A stretch of 64,000 nucleotides of DNA from an uncultured Bacteroidales bacterium. GTDB lineage: Bacteria > Bacteroidota > Bacteroidia > Bacteroidales > Paludibacteraceae. The notes under the pieces were generated by a model, which saw only the letters and a list, made by a program, of their open reading frames with translations, was not told where the DNA came from and made no database searches. Below are positions 8,690 to 17,469 of this stretch, piece after piece (within the stretch, counting starts at the first letter, position 1; each line of letters begins with the position of its first letter). The stretch is taken from NCBI GenBank assembly GCA_902762355.1, contig CACWNR010000011.1, positions 1 to 64,000 on the forward strand, in the 5' to 3' direction. Made by a program: the position numbers and the translations under genes.

Positions 8690-8894
8690 GCATCGTGTAG
8701 CTACGAGACCGGAAAACTCAACAAATAACAACTAACCGAGTGCAAATGCTTCACTAATGGCGTGCCGATACTCTACGCCGTGACCCACGCAAGTGGATAG
8801 CGATGAGGTGGTCGGATTACAAAGGAAAAAGCAGGCCTCAAATCCTATCTTAAGGAAGTTTTCTCGCGCAAAAATGCTACACGGTGCTTTTTTT
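8690..8894 (+). ncRNA. Structured RNA, 6S-like rod (probable 6S RNA)
   Basis: No coding region occupies 8679-8990. The stretch folds as a long rod: GCATCGTGTAGC (8690-8701) pairs with GCTACACGGTGC (8876-8887). Inside it CGAG (8704-8707) pairs with CTCG (8863-8866), and AAAACT (8713-8718) with AGTTTT (8857-8862). A large open central region follows, and an apical arm pairs CCGA/TCGG (8765/8812), CTC/GAG and CCAC/GTGG around a GCAA loop (8789-8792). Seven Ts directly follow the closing stem (8888-8894), as in an intrinsic terminator. Length (about 200 nt), closing stem, central bubble and apical arm match 6S RNA architecture. No clear promoter box precedes it, so it may be processed from the upstream transcript. 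The 6S name is an inference from shape. Confidence 0.55.
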
Positions 8895-8906
8895 GTGCAC
8901 TTTTTC

Positions 8907-8937
8907 TTGCATATATGCAAAAAAAGTAGTACCTTTG
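8907..8937 (+). promoter_or_regulatory. Promoter of the TPR protein-ribH operon
   Basis: TTG at 8907-8909 begins the palindrome TTGCATATATGCAA, and the -7 box TACCTTTG is at 8930-8937, with 20 nt between. The first gene starts at 8991. Confidence 0.75.
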
Positions 8938-8990
8938 TGCCCGATTTTGGAATATAATGTTATTGTAAACAATAAAACAAACAAATAAAA

Positions 8991-9674
8991 ATGGCAAAAA
9001 AGAAAGAAGAGTTCGTAAAACAGGACGAACAATTGCAAGAAGTAAATGAGGCGCTGACCGGCGCCGGAAAGTGGATTGAAGACAACGCTAACCTCATCAG
9101 TTGGGTTATTCTCGGTATCGCTGTTGTCGTAATGGCTATCATCGCCATCAACAACTACGTTATCAAACCGAAGGCGCTGGAGGCAAGCAATGAGAACGCC
9201 AAGGCTGTGGTTTATTTCATGGCAGGCGATTATGACAAAGCGCTTCTCGGTGACGACGCTGAGTGCATCGGTTTTGAGGCAATCGCTGACGAGTATGGTC
9301 ACTATCAGCAAGGTAAACTCGCTGCGCTCTATGCAGGTATCTGCTACTTTGAGAAGGGTGAGTACGAAGAGGCTGCTAAGTACCTCAAGAAGTTCGATGC
9401 CGATGATCTGAACATCGATCCGGCTGCCAAGCAACTGCTCGGTGATGCTTATGTAGAGCTCGGTGAGTACGGCAAGGCTGCCAAAGCGTTTGAGTCGGCT
9501 GCTGAGTCCGAAAATGACATCATCGCTCCGATGAGTCTGAAGAAAGCCGGTCTGGTTTATCTGCACGAAGGTGAGAATGCCAAAGCGCTGAAAGCTTTCA
9601 AGGCAATCAAGGAGAGTTATCCGACTTCGACAGAGGCTCAGGATATTGACAAATACATCGCGATCGCGCAATAA
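8991..9674 (+). CDS. Membrane-anchored tetratricopeptide-repeat protein
   Basis: This 227-residue protein has a charged cytoplasmic N-terminus (MAKKKEEFVKQDEQLQ), one membrane helix at about residues 37-58 (ISWVILGIAVVVMAIIAINN) and then four to five TPR units such as ALYAGICYFEKGEYEEAAKYLKKFD. The layout resembles YfgM-type proteins, which act with the Sec translocon and periplasmic chaperones in proteobacteria; whether this one does the same is not shown. It is the first gene after the promoter at 8907-8937 and is followed by ribH with 1 nt between stop and start. Confidence 0.8.
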   Translation: MAKKKEEFVKQDEQLQEVNEALTGAGKWIEDNANLISWVILGIAVVVMAIIAINNYVIKPKALEASNENAKAVVYFMAGDYDKALLGDDAECIGFEAIADEYGHYQQGKLAALYAGICYFEKGEYEEAAKYLKKFDADDLNIDPAAKQLLGDAYVELGEYGKAAKAFESAAESENDIIAPMSLKKAGLVYLHEGENAKALKAFKAIKESYPTSTEAQDIDKYIAIAQ

Positions 9675-9675
9675 G

Positions 9676-10152
9676 ATGACGACGGATTTGTCGAAATATG
9701 ATGCCAATCAATTGCCTAGCGCTGATGTTCTCGGACGTCAGCGCTATGCTATTGTAGTAGCGGATTGGAACAGCGAGATCACTTACGCGATGACGCAAGG
9801 TGCCATTGACACTTTCGTTCAGCACGGTGTGCCGGCAGAGAATATCGATGTGATTCATGTGCCGGGAACGGTTGAGTTGACTTATGGCGCTGCGCGTATC
9901 ACCAAAGAGGAGCGCGTGGATGCCGTCATCGTCATCGGTTGTGTTATCCAAGGCGAGACACCGCATTTTGACTACGTGTGTGAGTCCGTGACGCAGGGCG
10001 TAGCGATGCTCAACGCACAAGGCAAAGTGCCGGTTATCTTCTCCGTGCTGACGGTCTTGAGCCAACAACAGGCACTCGATCGTTGTGGTGGCAAACTCGG
10101 TAATAAAGGTGTCGAAGGCGCTTATACGGCCATCAGGATGGCCAATTTGTGA
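9676..10152 (+). CDS. ribH: 6,7-dimethyl-8-ribityllumazine synthase
   Basis: The 158-residue product condenses 5-amino-6-ribitylaminouracil with 3,4-dihydroxy-2-butanone 4-phosphate in riboflavin synthesis. Family motifs are visible: ADWNSEIT near residue 31, VPGTVEL at about 60-66, VIGCVIQGETPHFDYVC with the catalytic His at about 94, and the C-terminal LGNKGVEGAYTAIRMA. The start MTTDLSKYD is chosen because the longer frame reads into the preceding TPR gene. It is separated from lysC by a short repeat (TGGTAATTGGTGATTG). Confidence 0.95.
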   Translation: MTTDLSKYDANQLPSADVLGRQRYAIVVADWNSEITYAMTQGAIDTFVQHGVPAENIDVIHVPGTVELTYGAARITKEERVDAVIVIGCVIQGETPHFDYVCESVTQGVAMLNAQGKVPVIFSVLTVLSQQQALDRCGGKLGNKGVEGAYTAIRMANL

Positions 10153-10169
10153 TTGGTAATTGGTGATTG

Positions 10170-11423
10170 ATGAAAGTCTTTAAGTTCGGTGGGGCATCGG
10201 TGAAGGATGCAGCAGGCATCCGGAACCTGGAGCAAATCGTGCGTATGCATAACACGCCCGACGGACTGATGGTCGTGGTATCGGCCATCGGAAAGACCAC
10301 CAATGCCCTCGAGCGGGTGGTTGAGTTCTGCGATGCCGGCAAGGAAGAGATGGCGCTCAACCAGTGGATCGACATCATCGATCACCACGTAGCCATCATG
10401 AAGGAGCTGGGCTTGCAACCGGGTGTCGATATCCGTCTGCAAGGCGAGATCCCTTACGATCCGAACAAATCCTACGACGAGAACTACGACCAGATCGTCT
10501 CGATGGGTGAGCTCCTATCCACGCAGATCATCGCGGTCTATCTGCTCAAGCAAGGCCTGTCGGTGGAGTGGTGGAACATGCCCAAGTTACTCCGTACGGA
10601 CAACACCTGGCGTGAGGCGAGAGTTGATGACGCGACCAGTGCTGCTACCATCCGTGCAGGGTGGGATAGAGCCCAACGACCTGATATAGTGGTTGCACAA
10701 GGTTTCATCGGCGGCACGGCAGATGGTCAGCGTACAACGCTCGGTCGTGAAGGTTCGGACTACACAGCAGCGCTCTTGGGTAACTACCTGGATGCCGAAT
10801 CGGTGACGATCTGGAAAGACGTTCCTGGTATTCTGAACGCCGACCCGCGTATCGAACCCAATACGGTTCTTATCCCCACGCTGCGTTACCAAGACGCGGT
10901 CGAACTGAGTTATTCGGGTGCACAGATCATTCACCCGAAAACGATTAAACCACTTGAGAATAAGCGTATCCCGTTGTATGTAAAGCCCTTCGGCGACCCG
11001 AACGCCGCGGGCTCATGTATCTCGGAAGACGGCATAGGGCCGATCAATATACCGGTTTATATATGGCGTAAGAATCAGATTCTGATCACCATGCGCCCCA
11101 AGGATTTCGCGTTTGTGCTCGAAGAGAGTCTGAGCGAGATCTTCGATATCATCCATCGTCATCGTCTCAAAGTGTCGCTCATTCAGTCCTCCGCCGTGAC
11201 GATATCCGTGTGCGTGGACAACACGCGTTTTGTGCCCGATGCGATGAACGAACTCAAACAACATTTTAATGTATCGTATAACGACCACTTGTCGCTGCTC
11301 ACTATCCGCGGTACGACCAAAGAGATACTCGAGCAGGCCAAAGCCGGTCGTACGATCATGCTCAGCCAGACCACGCGTCGTACGGCACGTCTGGTAGTAG
11401 CGGAAAATGAATTATTACCATGA
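10170..11423 (+). CDS. lysC: Monofunctional aspartate kinase
   Basis: The enzyme phosphorylates aspartate at the entry of lysine, threonine and methionine synthesis. It opens with the kinase motif KVFKFGGASVKD and has the substrate motif TLGREGSDYTAALLG (about residues 190-204). Two ACT-type regulatory domains fill the last 120 residues (DIIHRHRLKVSLIQSSAVT...). At 417 residues there is no homoserine dehydrogenase domain. An upstream in-frame TTG is directly adjacent, but the ATG is preferred. The stop overlaps the yitT-like start by 4 nt (ATGA). Confidence 0.93.
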   Translation: MKVFKFGGASVKDAAGIRNLEQIVRMHNTPDGLMVVVSAIGKTTNALERVVEFCDAGKEEMALNQWIDIIDHHVAIMKELGLQPGVDIRLQGEIPYDPNKSYDENYDQIVSMGELLSTQIIAVYLLKQGLSVEWWNMPKLLRTDNTWREARVDDATSAATIRAGWDRAQRPDIVVAQGFIGGTADGQRTTLGREGSDYTAALLGNYLDAESVTIWKDVPGILNADPRIEPNTVLIPTLRYQDAVELSYSGAQIIHPKTIKPLENKRIPLYVKPFGDPNAAGSCISEDGIGPINIPVYIWRKNQILITMRPKDFAFVLEESLSEIFDIIHRHRLKVSLIQSSAVTISVCVDNTRFVPDAMNELKQHFNVSYNDHLSLLTIRGTTKEILEQAKAGRTIMLSQTTRRTARLVVAENELLP

Positions 11424-12544
11424 ATATATCGCAAGAATTTTCACATCTCAAGACATATATTACGCCAAGTTATTGGTGCGATCTGATACTCGATTTCTGG
11501 CATGCTCTGGGAACGCTTAAGTTCTGGAAAGAGCTGGTGATGATGACCATCGGTATGAGTGTCGGAGCGATCGCTGTCTATTATTTCCTGATGCCGAGTC
11601 ATCTGATCGTGGGTTCTATCTCCGGTCTCGCGATCGTGTTCAACACGCTTCTCGGCGGTGATGCCGATACGTTCTCCGTTCTCGTGATGTGTATCAACGC
11701 CTTCCTGCTCTTGATGGCGTTCATACTGATCGGTAATGAGTTCGGTGCCAAAACCGTTTATACAGCGCTTATCTTAGGTCCGTTGACGCAGATGTGGGAT
11801 CGTATCTACCCGAATACCAATTTCACGCATCAGGTGATTGATGCTCCGGATATTCTGGCACAACTGCAAGCCGGAGAAACGGTGCTTGACGCGCATGGAA
11901 ACCCGTACCTGCTAAGTCGTTCGGGTGAAGTATTAGAGCGTGTGCGTGACTCGGTGATGAGTGGAGGACTGGGTACAGGCGATGTGTGGTTCGATCTGAT
12001 CTGCTTCGTGCTCTTGCTCTCTATCTGTCAGGCGTTCCTCTTCCGTATTAACGCCTCTACCGGCGGACTCGACATCATCGGAAAGATCTTCAATAAGTAC
12101 CTGCATTTCGATATCGGCACGTCGGTGGCTATCGGCGGTGTGATGATATGCTGTACGTCTTTTTTGATCAACGACTTCCGCATGGTAGTCATCGGTATCA
12201 TCGGTACGTGGATCAACGGCTTGGCGATCGACTATTTCACCGCTTCGCTCAACAAGCGCAAACGCGTTTGTATTGTATCGGCTGAACCCGAACGGATCCG
12301 TAAGTATATCGTTGAGGATCTCGTGCGCGGGTGCTCTATCTATAAGATTCAGGGCGGTTACAGCGGAGAAGAGCACTTGGAGATCCAGACATTGCTGACC
12401 CAAGATGAGTTCTCTTCGGTCATGGCCTTCATCCGCGACAACAAGATCCAGGCCTTCATCACCGCCGGCAACTGCTCGGAGGTGTATGGTTTGTGGTTCC
12501 GGCATAAGAAGATCCACGGAAAAACAGTTATTGTAAACGAATAA
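11420..12544 (+). CDS. YitT-family membrane protein (DUF161 and DUF2179 domains)
   Basis: This 374-residue protein has five to six membrane helices in the DUF161 part (for example MTIGMSVGAIAVYYFLMPS and INASTGGLDIIGKIFNKYL). A cytoplasmic DUF2179 domain follows (CIVSAEPERIRKYIVEDLVRG...). In Firmicutes and Bacteroidota these proteins are abundant but poorly characterised, with a transporter role proposed. Between helices there is a longer than usual insertion (about residues 134-175, DAPDILAQLQAGETVLDAHG). It overlaps lysC by 4 nt and is followed by galE after 13 nt. Confidence 0.85.
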   Translation: MNISQEFSHLKTYITPSYWCDLILDFWHALGTLKFWKELVMMTIGMSVGAIAVYYFLMPSHLIVGSISGLAIVFNTLLGGDADTFSVLVMCINAFLLLMAFILIGNEFGAKTVYTALILGPLTQMWDRIYPNTNFTHQVIDAPDILAQLQAGETVLDAHGNPYLLSRSGEVLERVRDSVMSGGLGTGDVWFDLICFVLLLSICQAFLFRINASTGGLDIIGKIFNKYLHFDIGTSVAIGGVMICCTSFLINDFRMVVIGIIGTWINGLAIDYFTASLNKRKRVCIVSAEPERIRKYIVEDLVRGCSIYKIQGGYSGEEHLEIQTLLTQDEFSSVMAFIRDNKIQAFITAGNCSEVYGLWFRHKKIHGKTVIVNE

Positions 12545-12557
12545 AACAGCATAGTAG

Positions 12558-13586
12558 ATGGCTCGAATACTTGTAACAGGCGGAACAGGCTATATCGGCT
12601 CACACACGGTCGTTGAACTGATGCAAAAAGGCTACGATGTGACGATCGTGGACAACCTCTCCAACTCGTCTATAGACGTGTTGGACGGCATCACGGCTAT
12701 CGTGGGACGCAAACCGGATTTCGCTAATATTGATTGCGGCAATTTCATGGATCTAGATAATGTCTTTCGGCAATATTCGGATATCGTGGGTGCGATCCAT
12801 TTTGCAGCCAGCAAAGCGGTGAACGAATCGGTTGAGAAACCGCTCATGTACTACCGCAATAACTTAGGTAGTTTGGTGACCTTGCTGGAGGTAATGAAGT
12901 TGCATCAAGTGCCCAATATTGTTTTCTCCTCATCCTGTACGGTCTATGGTCAGCCGGACGAGGCACACTTGCCGGTAGATGAGACCGCACCTATTCAAAC
13001 GGCTCTCTCGCCTTATGGTAACACCAAGCAGATCAACGAAGAGATCATCCGCGATGAGGCACATGCCGATAAGAACCTGCACGCCACGATTCTGCGTTAC
13101 TTCAATCCGATAGGCGCCCATCCTTCGGCACTGATAGGTGAGTTGCCGAATGGTGTTCCGCAGAACCTGTTGCCGTTCATTACGCAGACAGCAGCCGGTA
13201 TCCGTCCGGAACTGAAGGTGTTCGGAAACGACTATAACACGCCCGATGGCTCGTGTATCCGCGATTATATCTATGTGGTGGATCTGGCTAAAGCACATGT
13301 CAAGGCCATCGACCGCATGCTGAATGCGAAGCACCGCGACCAAGTGGAGGTCTTTAACCTCGGTACAGGAACAGGACTCAGTGTGCTCACCCTGATCAAT
13401 GAGTTTGAAGCCGCTACCGGTGTTCATATCCCTTATACGATTGTTGGCCGCCGGGAAGGCGATATTGAGCAGGTTTGGGCTAAACCCGACAAAGCCAATG
13501 AGATACTCGGCTGGAAAGCAGACACACCGATCCGTGACGTCCTTGCATCGGCTTGGAAATGGGAGAAACATATCAGAAAACTATAA
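12558..13586 (+). CDS. galE: UDP-glucose 4-epimerase
   Basis: The 342-residue extended SDR enzyme interconverts UDP-glucose and UDP-galactose. It has the NAD-binding GGTGYIGSHT at the N-terminus, the catalytic Ser/Thr region FSSSCTVYGQ and the Tyr-Lys pair in SPYGNTKQ (about residues 151-158). The motif RYFNPIGAHPSA and the C-terminal nucleotide-sugar region REGDIEQVWA follow. It lies directly upstream of manA with 3 nt between, which links two steps of nucleotide-sugar and polysaccharide precursor supply. Confidence 0.93.
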   Translation: MARILVTGGTGYIGSHTVVELMQKGYDVTIVDNLSNSSIDVLDGITAIVGRKPDFANIDCGNFMDLDNVFRQYSDIVGAIHFAASKAVNESVEKPLMYYRNNLGSLVTLLEVMKLHQVPNIVFSSSCTVYGQPDEAHLPVDETAPIQTALSPYGNTKQINEEIIRDEAHADKNLHATILRYFNPIGAHPSALIGELPNGVPQNLLPFITQTAAGIRPELKVFGNDYNTPDGSCIRDYIYVVDLAKAHVKAIDRMLNAKHRDQVEVFNLGTGTGLSVLTLINEFEAATGVHIPYTIVGRREGDIEQVWAKPDKANEILGWKADTPIRDVLASAWKWEKHIRKL

Positions 13587-13589
13587 ACT

Positions 13590-14585
13590 ATGCTATATCC
13601 TTTTAGATTTACACCGCAACTGTTCCATAAGATCTGGGGCGGACATACCATCGAGAAATGGTACGAGCATGTGCCGGCTGACTACGAGAACGTAGGCGAG
13701 GCATGGGTGATGTCCGATGTGGAGAAATACCCGACGGAGGTCTCCAACGGCGCACATGCCGGCGATAGTCTGCAAGATCTGCTGGAGGTCTATATGGACG
13801 AACTCGTCGGAGAGAAAGTGTACGAGGTCTTCGGCAATCATTTCCCGCTGTTGCTTAAGTTCATTGATGCAACGGACGACCTCTCTATTCAGGTTCATCC
13901 GGACGATGAGTATGCGCTGGAGCATGAGAAGAGCTTGGGCAAGACGGAGATGTGGTACGTGCTGCCATCCAAAGGCGAAGCAGCTATCTATCTGGGCTGG
14001 AAACAGCAGATGAACGTATCGCTCATCCATGCGGCTATTCAAGATGGTTCGCTGGCGGACTACCTGCGCGAGTACAAGGTACATGAAGGCGATGTGGCAT
14101 ATATTCCTTCGGGAACGGTACATGCCATGCGCAAAGATACCATCGTGGCGGAGATTCAGGAGAACAGTGACATCACCTATCGTCTCTATGACTATAACCG
14201 CATAGGAAATGACGGAAAGAAACGTCCGCTCAAGTTGGATAAGGCACTTAAGGTGATGGATTTCTCATCCAAGACAGATGCTTCATGCATGCCCACAGCG
14301 CCGCGTATCGACGGGGTAGTGAACCTCAAGCAATGTCCGTACTTCACGGCGAACCTGTTATCGCCTACCAAGCCTATCCAACGCGATTATGCACCGCTCG
14401 ACTCGTTTGTGGCGTATATGTGCGTGGAAGGAGCGGCAACCGTCACCGCCCTTGATTGCGAGACGGAAGACAAGACGGTGGCCATAAAAAAAGGAGAAGC
14501 AGTACTTATTCCTGCTTCCCTCAATGATATCCGCATCGACCCGCAAGGTCATTGCAAACTGCTTGAGATCTATATCGAACTCTAA
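13590..14585 (+). CDS. manA: Mannose-6-phosphate isomerase, class I
   Basis: This 331-residue cupin enzyme interconverts mannose 6-phosphate and fructose 6-phosphate. Zinc-ligand motifs are visible: SIQVHPDDEYALEHE (about residues 98-112), EMWYVL and the second cupin His in PSGTVHAM (about 172-179). The N-terminal signature FHKIWGGHTIEKWY is typical of the Bacteroidota/Firmicutes short form. Its 3' end overlaps rsmD on the other strand by 4 bp. Confidence 0.93.
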   Translation: MLYPFRFTPQLFHKIWGGHTIEKWYEHVPADYENVGEAWVMSDVEKYPTEVSNGAHAGDSLQDLLEVYMDELVGEKVYEVFGNHFPLLLKFIDATDDLSIQVHPDDEYALEHEKSLGKTEMWYVLPSKGEAAIYLGWKQQMNVSLIHAAIQDGSLADYLREYKVHEGDVAYIPSGTVHAMRKDTIVAEIQENSDITYRLYDYNRIGNDGKKRPLKLDKALKVMDFSSKTDASCMPTAPRIDGVVNLKQCPYFTANLLSPTKPIQRDYAPLDSFVAYMCVEGAATVTALDCETEDKTVAIKKGEAVLIPASLNDIRIDPQGHCKLLEIYIEL

Positions 14586-15112
14586 TGAAAGAACGAGAAG
14601 TGCACACTTCCGTACGTGCGCGTCTCATAATGCCTCGGGTGGCTCGTAAAATCGGTATCCTTACCGTGTTCAATAACGAGCCATCCGTTTTCTTTTAGTA
14701 TGTCGCGTTCTAAGACGGCGTCGGGCAGAGTAGATAATTGCTCCAAGGCATAAGGCGGATCGGCAAAGATCAGATCGTACTTTGTCCGGCAGGCACTCAG
14801 GAACTTAAACACATCGCCCCGGATCACACTCAGATTGCGGATGCCGAGTTGACGGCAGCAGGTGATGATCCAGTTCTGCTGCACATGGGCAATCTCCACG
14901 GCCGTCACCTCACGTGCCCCACGACTGATGCACTCAATACCGATGCCTCCTGTGCCGGCAAACAAGTCCAGCATGTCAATCCTCTCGAAGTCCATTCGGT
15001 TATTGAGCAGATTGAACAAACTCTCCTTGGCAAAGTCTGTTGTAGGCCTCGCTGTGATATTTTTAGGGGGCGACAACCGCCGCCCCCCGTATATGCCGCT
15101 TATGATGCGCAT
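14582..15112 (-). CDS. rsmD: 16S rRNA (guanine(966)-N(2))-methyltransferase
   Basis: The 176-residue enzyme methylates G966 of 16S rRNA. It starts MRIISGIYGGRRL, has the family motif RPTTDFAKESLFNLL, the SAM-binding motif LDLFAGTGGIGIECISRGA and the catalytic DPPY (about residues 115-118). It sits 2 nt downstream of the periplasmic protein gene and is transcribed with it. Confidence 0.93.
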   Translation of the reverse strand: MRIISGIYGGRRLSPPKNITARPTTDFAKESLFNLLNNRMDFERIDMLDLFAGTGGIGIECISRGAREVTAVEIAHVQQNWIITCCRQLGIRNLSVIRGDVFKFLSACRTKYDLIFADPPYALEQLSTLPDAVLERDILKENGWLVIEHGKDTDFTSHPRHYETRTYGSVHFSFFH

Positions 15113-15114
15113 GT

Positions 15115-15873
15115 TTACTCCCAGTTACCTGCGTTATTGTTCGGAGCATAAACGTCACCGACCTTCAAACCAGGGTAGTGGTCGAGCTTGGTCTCGCGGT
15201 CAATCAGGTTAACCAACTCCTGCTTGTTCAGGTCGCCCAGATAGCTCTCGAACGAAGCACGTGCCTCGAACAGAGGAACACGGATACCCTGACTGGTCTT
15301 GTAATCATTGTTAACCTCGATCTCAAAACGCTGACCGTTGCTGTACGGGATCTCCATGATCTTATCAATACTCGTCTCGTCGTACTCGCCTTTGTACAAC
15401 GATTGCAACATGTTCAACTCAATGGTATCACGGCGGAAACCTGCCAAACCGTTGCTGATGACGTCTTTATCGTTTGCCCAGATATAAGCGTACAAAGCAT
15501 CGCTGTCCTCAAAACTGTTGTTTTTCAGCGCCTTCTTCTTCGCCTCATTCAGGATCTTGATGGCTTTTTGCTCGGTCAAACCAGCCTCCAATTGCTTGTC
15601 CGTCAGACTACCTTCTTTGAGCAATTCCTTCTTCGGAGCGGTCTTAAGGAACAATAATAACGAGTCGTGATTCGCGGTGAATACACCATTCTGATGGTGA
15701 TACTCCACCTCTGCAGTACGCAAATCAACCAGATGTTTGATCACTGCTACCTCACGCTGTGCACGCGTGTTCTCAAACTTAATAGGCGTTGTTACGCTTG
15801 TTACGCAGAAGTAAGCCATTACCACTGCAGCAATGCTAAGTAAGCAAATTACAAGAGTTCTTGTCGTTTTCAT
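15115..15873 (-). CDS. Conserved periplasmic or membrane-anchored protein of unknown function
   Basis: The 252-residue protein has an N-terminal membrane helix or uncleaved signal (TLVICLLSIAAVVMAYFCV, about residues 6-24). A mostly soluble, mixed alpha/beta region with coiled-coil-like helices follows. I recognise no catalytic motif. Similar proteins beside rsmD occur in other Bacteroidales as far as I recall, but no function is known to me. It has its own promoter at 15965-15996, divergent from the RelA gene, and is co-transcribed with rsmD. Confidence 0.7.
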   Translation of the reverse strand: MKTTRTLVICLLSIAAVVMAYFCVTSVTTPIKFENTRAQREVAVIKHLVDLRTAEVEYHHQNGVFTANHDSLLLFLKTAPKKELLKEGSLTDKQLEAGLTEQKAIKILNEAKKKALKNNSFEDSDALYAYIWANDKDVISNGLAGFRRDTIELNMLQSLYKGEYDETSIDKIMEIPYSNGQRFEIEVNNDYKTSQGIRVPLFEARASFESYLGDLNKQELVNLIDRETKLDHYPGLKVGDVYAPNNNAGNWE

Positions 15874-15964
15874 TATAGGTTAAATTTTAATATTTCCACA
15901 AAATCGCTGTCCTTCGGACATATTTTCTAAACTAATCGTTCGATTATTTTTTTGAAAATCGCTG

Positions 15965-15996
15965 CAAAATTACAAAAAAATTTTTATATGTGCAAA
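15965..15996 (-). promoter_or_regulatory. Promoter of the periplasmic protein-rsmD operon
   Basis: On the minus strand TTTG (15996-15993, in TTTGCACATAT) and TAATTTTG (15972-15965) are 20 nt apart. It overlaps the upstream part of the divergent RelA promoter. Confidence 0.72.
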
Positions 15997-16004
15997 TTTT
16001 TTCG

Positions 16005-16012
16005 TATCTTTG
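16005..16012 (+). promoter_or_regulatory. -7 box of the RelA-recR operon
   Basis: TATCTTTG lies 23 nt before the RelA start codon. The -33 region (around 15981, TTTTTATATG) lacks a perfect TTG, so the promoter may be weaker or need an activator. Confidence 0.6.
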
Positions 16013-16035
16013 TGCCGTTTTTTAGAATTAGACGA

Positions 16036-17469
16036 ATGGAAGATAGCAATAAGGTACTTTATTCGATACTCAATGAGCGGCTGGAACTGCTCCGTCAACT
16101 CGATAAAGAGGAGGATTCGGAGAAAAAACGGCACATCGCGCGGGAGACCCAGAACCTCCATGCACCAATGGCTCATCGGCTCGGTCTCTACCAGATCAAA
16201 ACCGAGATGGAAGACCTTGCGCTCAAGTTCCTCGACTACGACACCTATAAATATATCGCGCACGCGCTCAACGCGAAGAAAGTCGAGCGTGAGGCCTATA
16301 TCGCATCGTTCATTGCGCCGTTGGAGGAGAAACTGACGGAAGAGGGATTTAAGTTCACCATCAAAGGTCGACCTAAGTCCATTCACTCCATCTATCACAA
16401 GATGCAGGCGCAGCACTGCGATGTGGACAAGATCTATGACCTCTTTGCGATTCGTATCATCTTGGACTCCGCACCGGAGAAAGAGAAATCCGATTGTTGG
16501 CAAGTCTATTCGCTGATTACCGATATCTTCCCGCCCAACCCCAAACGTCTGCGCGATTGGTTGTCCGTACCTAAGGAGAACGGCTATGAGTCGTTGCACA
16601 CGACTGTGCTGGGGCCTCAAAACCGCTGGGTAGAAGTACAGATCCGTACCCGTCGAATGGACGAGATAGCAGAACAGGGCGTAGCAGCTCACTGGTCGTA
16701 CAAAGGTGTCAAAGGCTCTATCGTACAGAGCTCCGGTGATGTGTTCGTCTTTACGCCGACCGGCGATCTAAGACGTCTTCCGGCCGGCGCCACCGTGTTG
16801 GATTTTGCGTATTCGATACATAGCGAAGTGGGCGCGCACTGCGTTGGCGGTATTATTCGCAATCAGAATGTTTCCATTCGACAGAAGTTGGAGAACGGCG
16901 ATCAGGTGTCGGTAATGACCTCGCCGAACCAGCATCCGAATGCCGATTGGCTCAATGTGGTGGTGTCCACCAAAGCCAAGAACAAGATTCGTCAGGCGCT
17001 CAAAGAGATCGAATACAAACAGGCTTCGGAAGGCAAGGAGATCATCGACCGGAAGTTCAAGAATTGGAAGATCAACTACACCGAAGGGGACATCACCAAG
17101 ATGGCTATCCGGCTCGGTTATAAAGCTGTGTCGGACATGTACCAAGCGGTGGCGACCGGTAAAGAGATGATTCAACGACTTAGAGACGTTTTACAGGAGC
17201 CAGAAGAGGCACCTATACAACGCGAACATACCGAGTATGTCGATCGCTCCGAACTCAAAGGCCTCGCCATTGAGGTGGACATGAACGTTAAGAACGTTGA
17301 TTACAACCTCTCCAAGTGCTGTAACCCGCAGCCGGGAGATCCGATTTTCGCTTTCGTGTCGGTGCTCAAAGGAATCCGAATCCACCGTGTCGACTGTCCT
17401 AACGCAGCCGATATACGCAAACGTTATCCCTACCGAATGATCCCTGCCCGTTGGGCCAAGAAATCATGA
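16036..17469 (+). CDS. RelA-type (p)ppGpp synthetase lacking HD hydrolase and ACT domains
   Basis: This 477-residue protein begins about where the HD domain of a normal 730-750-residue Rel ends ([28 protein letters not shown]). Synthetase motifs are intact: [31 protein letters not shown] and [25 protein letters not shown] domain follows ([22 protein letters not shown]), then the helical region and the Cys-containing region [14 protein letters not shown]...HRVDCPNA. It stops at [11 protein letters not shown], just before the usual ACT domain. The ATG is 23 nt after a -7 box, so the short form is the encoded form. It should make the alarmone but not degrade it, so a hydrolase elsewhere would be needed. 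It overlaps recR by 4 nt. Confidence 0.88.
   Translation: MEDSNKVLYSILNERLELLRQLDKEEDSEKKRHIARETQNLHAPMAHRLGLYQIKTEMEDLALKFLDYDTYKYIAHALNAKKVEREAYIASFIAPLEEKLTEEGFKFTIKGRPKSIHSIYHKMQAQHCDVDKIYDLFAIRIILDSAPEKEKSDCWQVYSLITDIFPPNPKRLRDWLSVPKENGYESLHTTVLGPQNRWVEVQIRTRRMDEIAEQGVAAHWSYKGVKGSIVQSSGDVFVFTPTGDLRRLPAGATVLDFAYSIHSEVGAHCVGGIIRNQNVSIRQKLENGDQVSVMTSPNQHPNADWLNVVVSTKAKNKIRQALKEIEYKQASEGKEIIDRKFKNWKINYTEGDITKMAIRLGYKAVSDMYQAVATGKEMIQRLRDVLQEPEEAPIQREHTEYVDRSELKGLAIEVDMNVKNVDYNLSKCCNPQPGDPIFAFVSVLKGIRIHRVDCPNAADIRKRYPYRMIPARWAKKS

Noticed and set aside
8700-8880. tRNA or SRP RNA in the gap before the TPR gene
   Set aside because: No T-arm with matching stem and no SRP tetraloop motif (GGAA/GNAR with AGCAG) were found. 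The long closing helix fits a 6S-like rod better.
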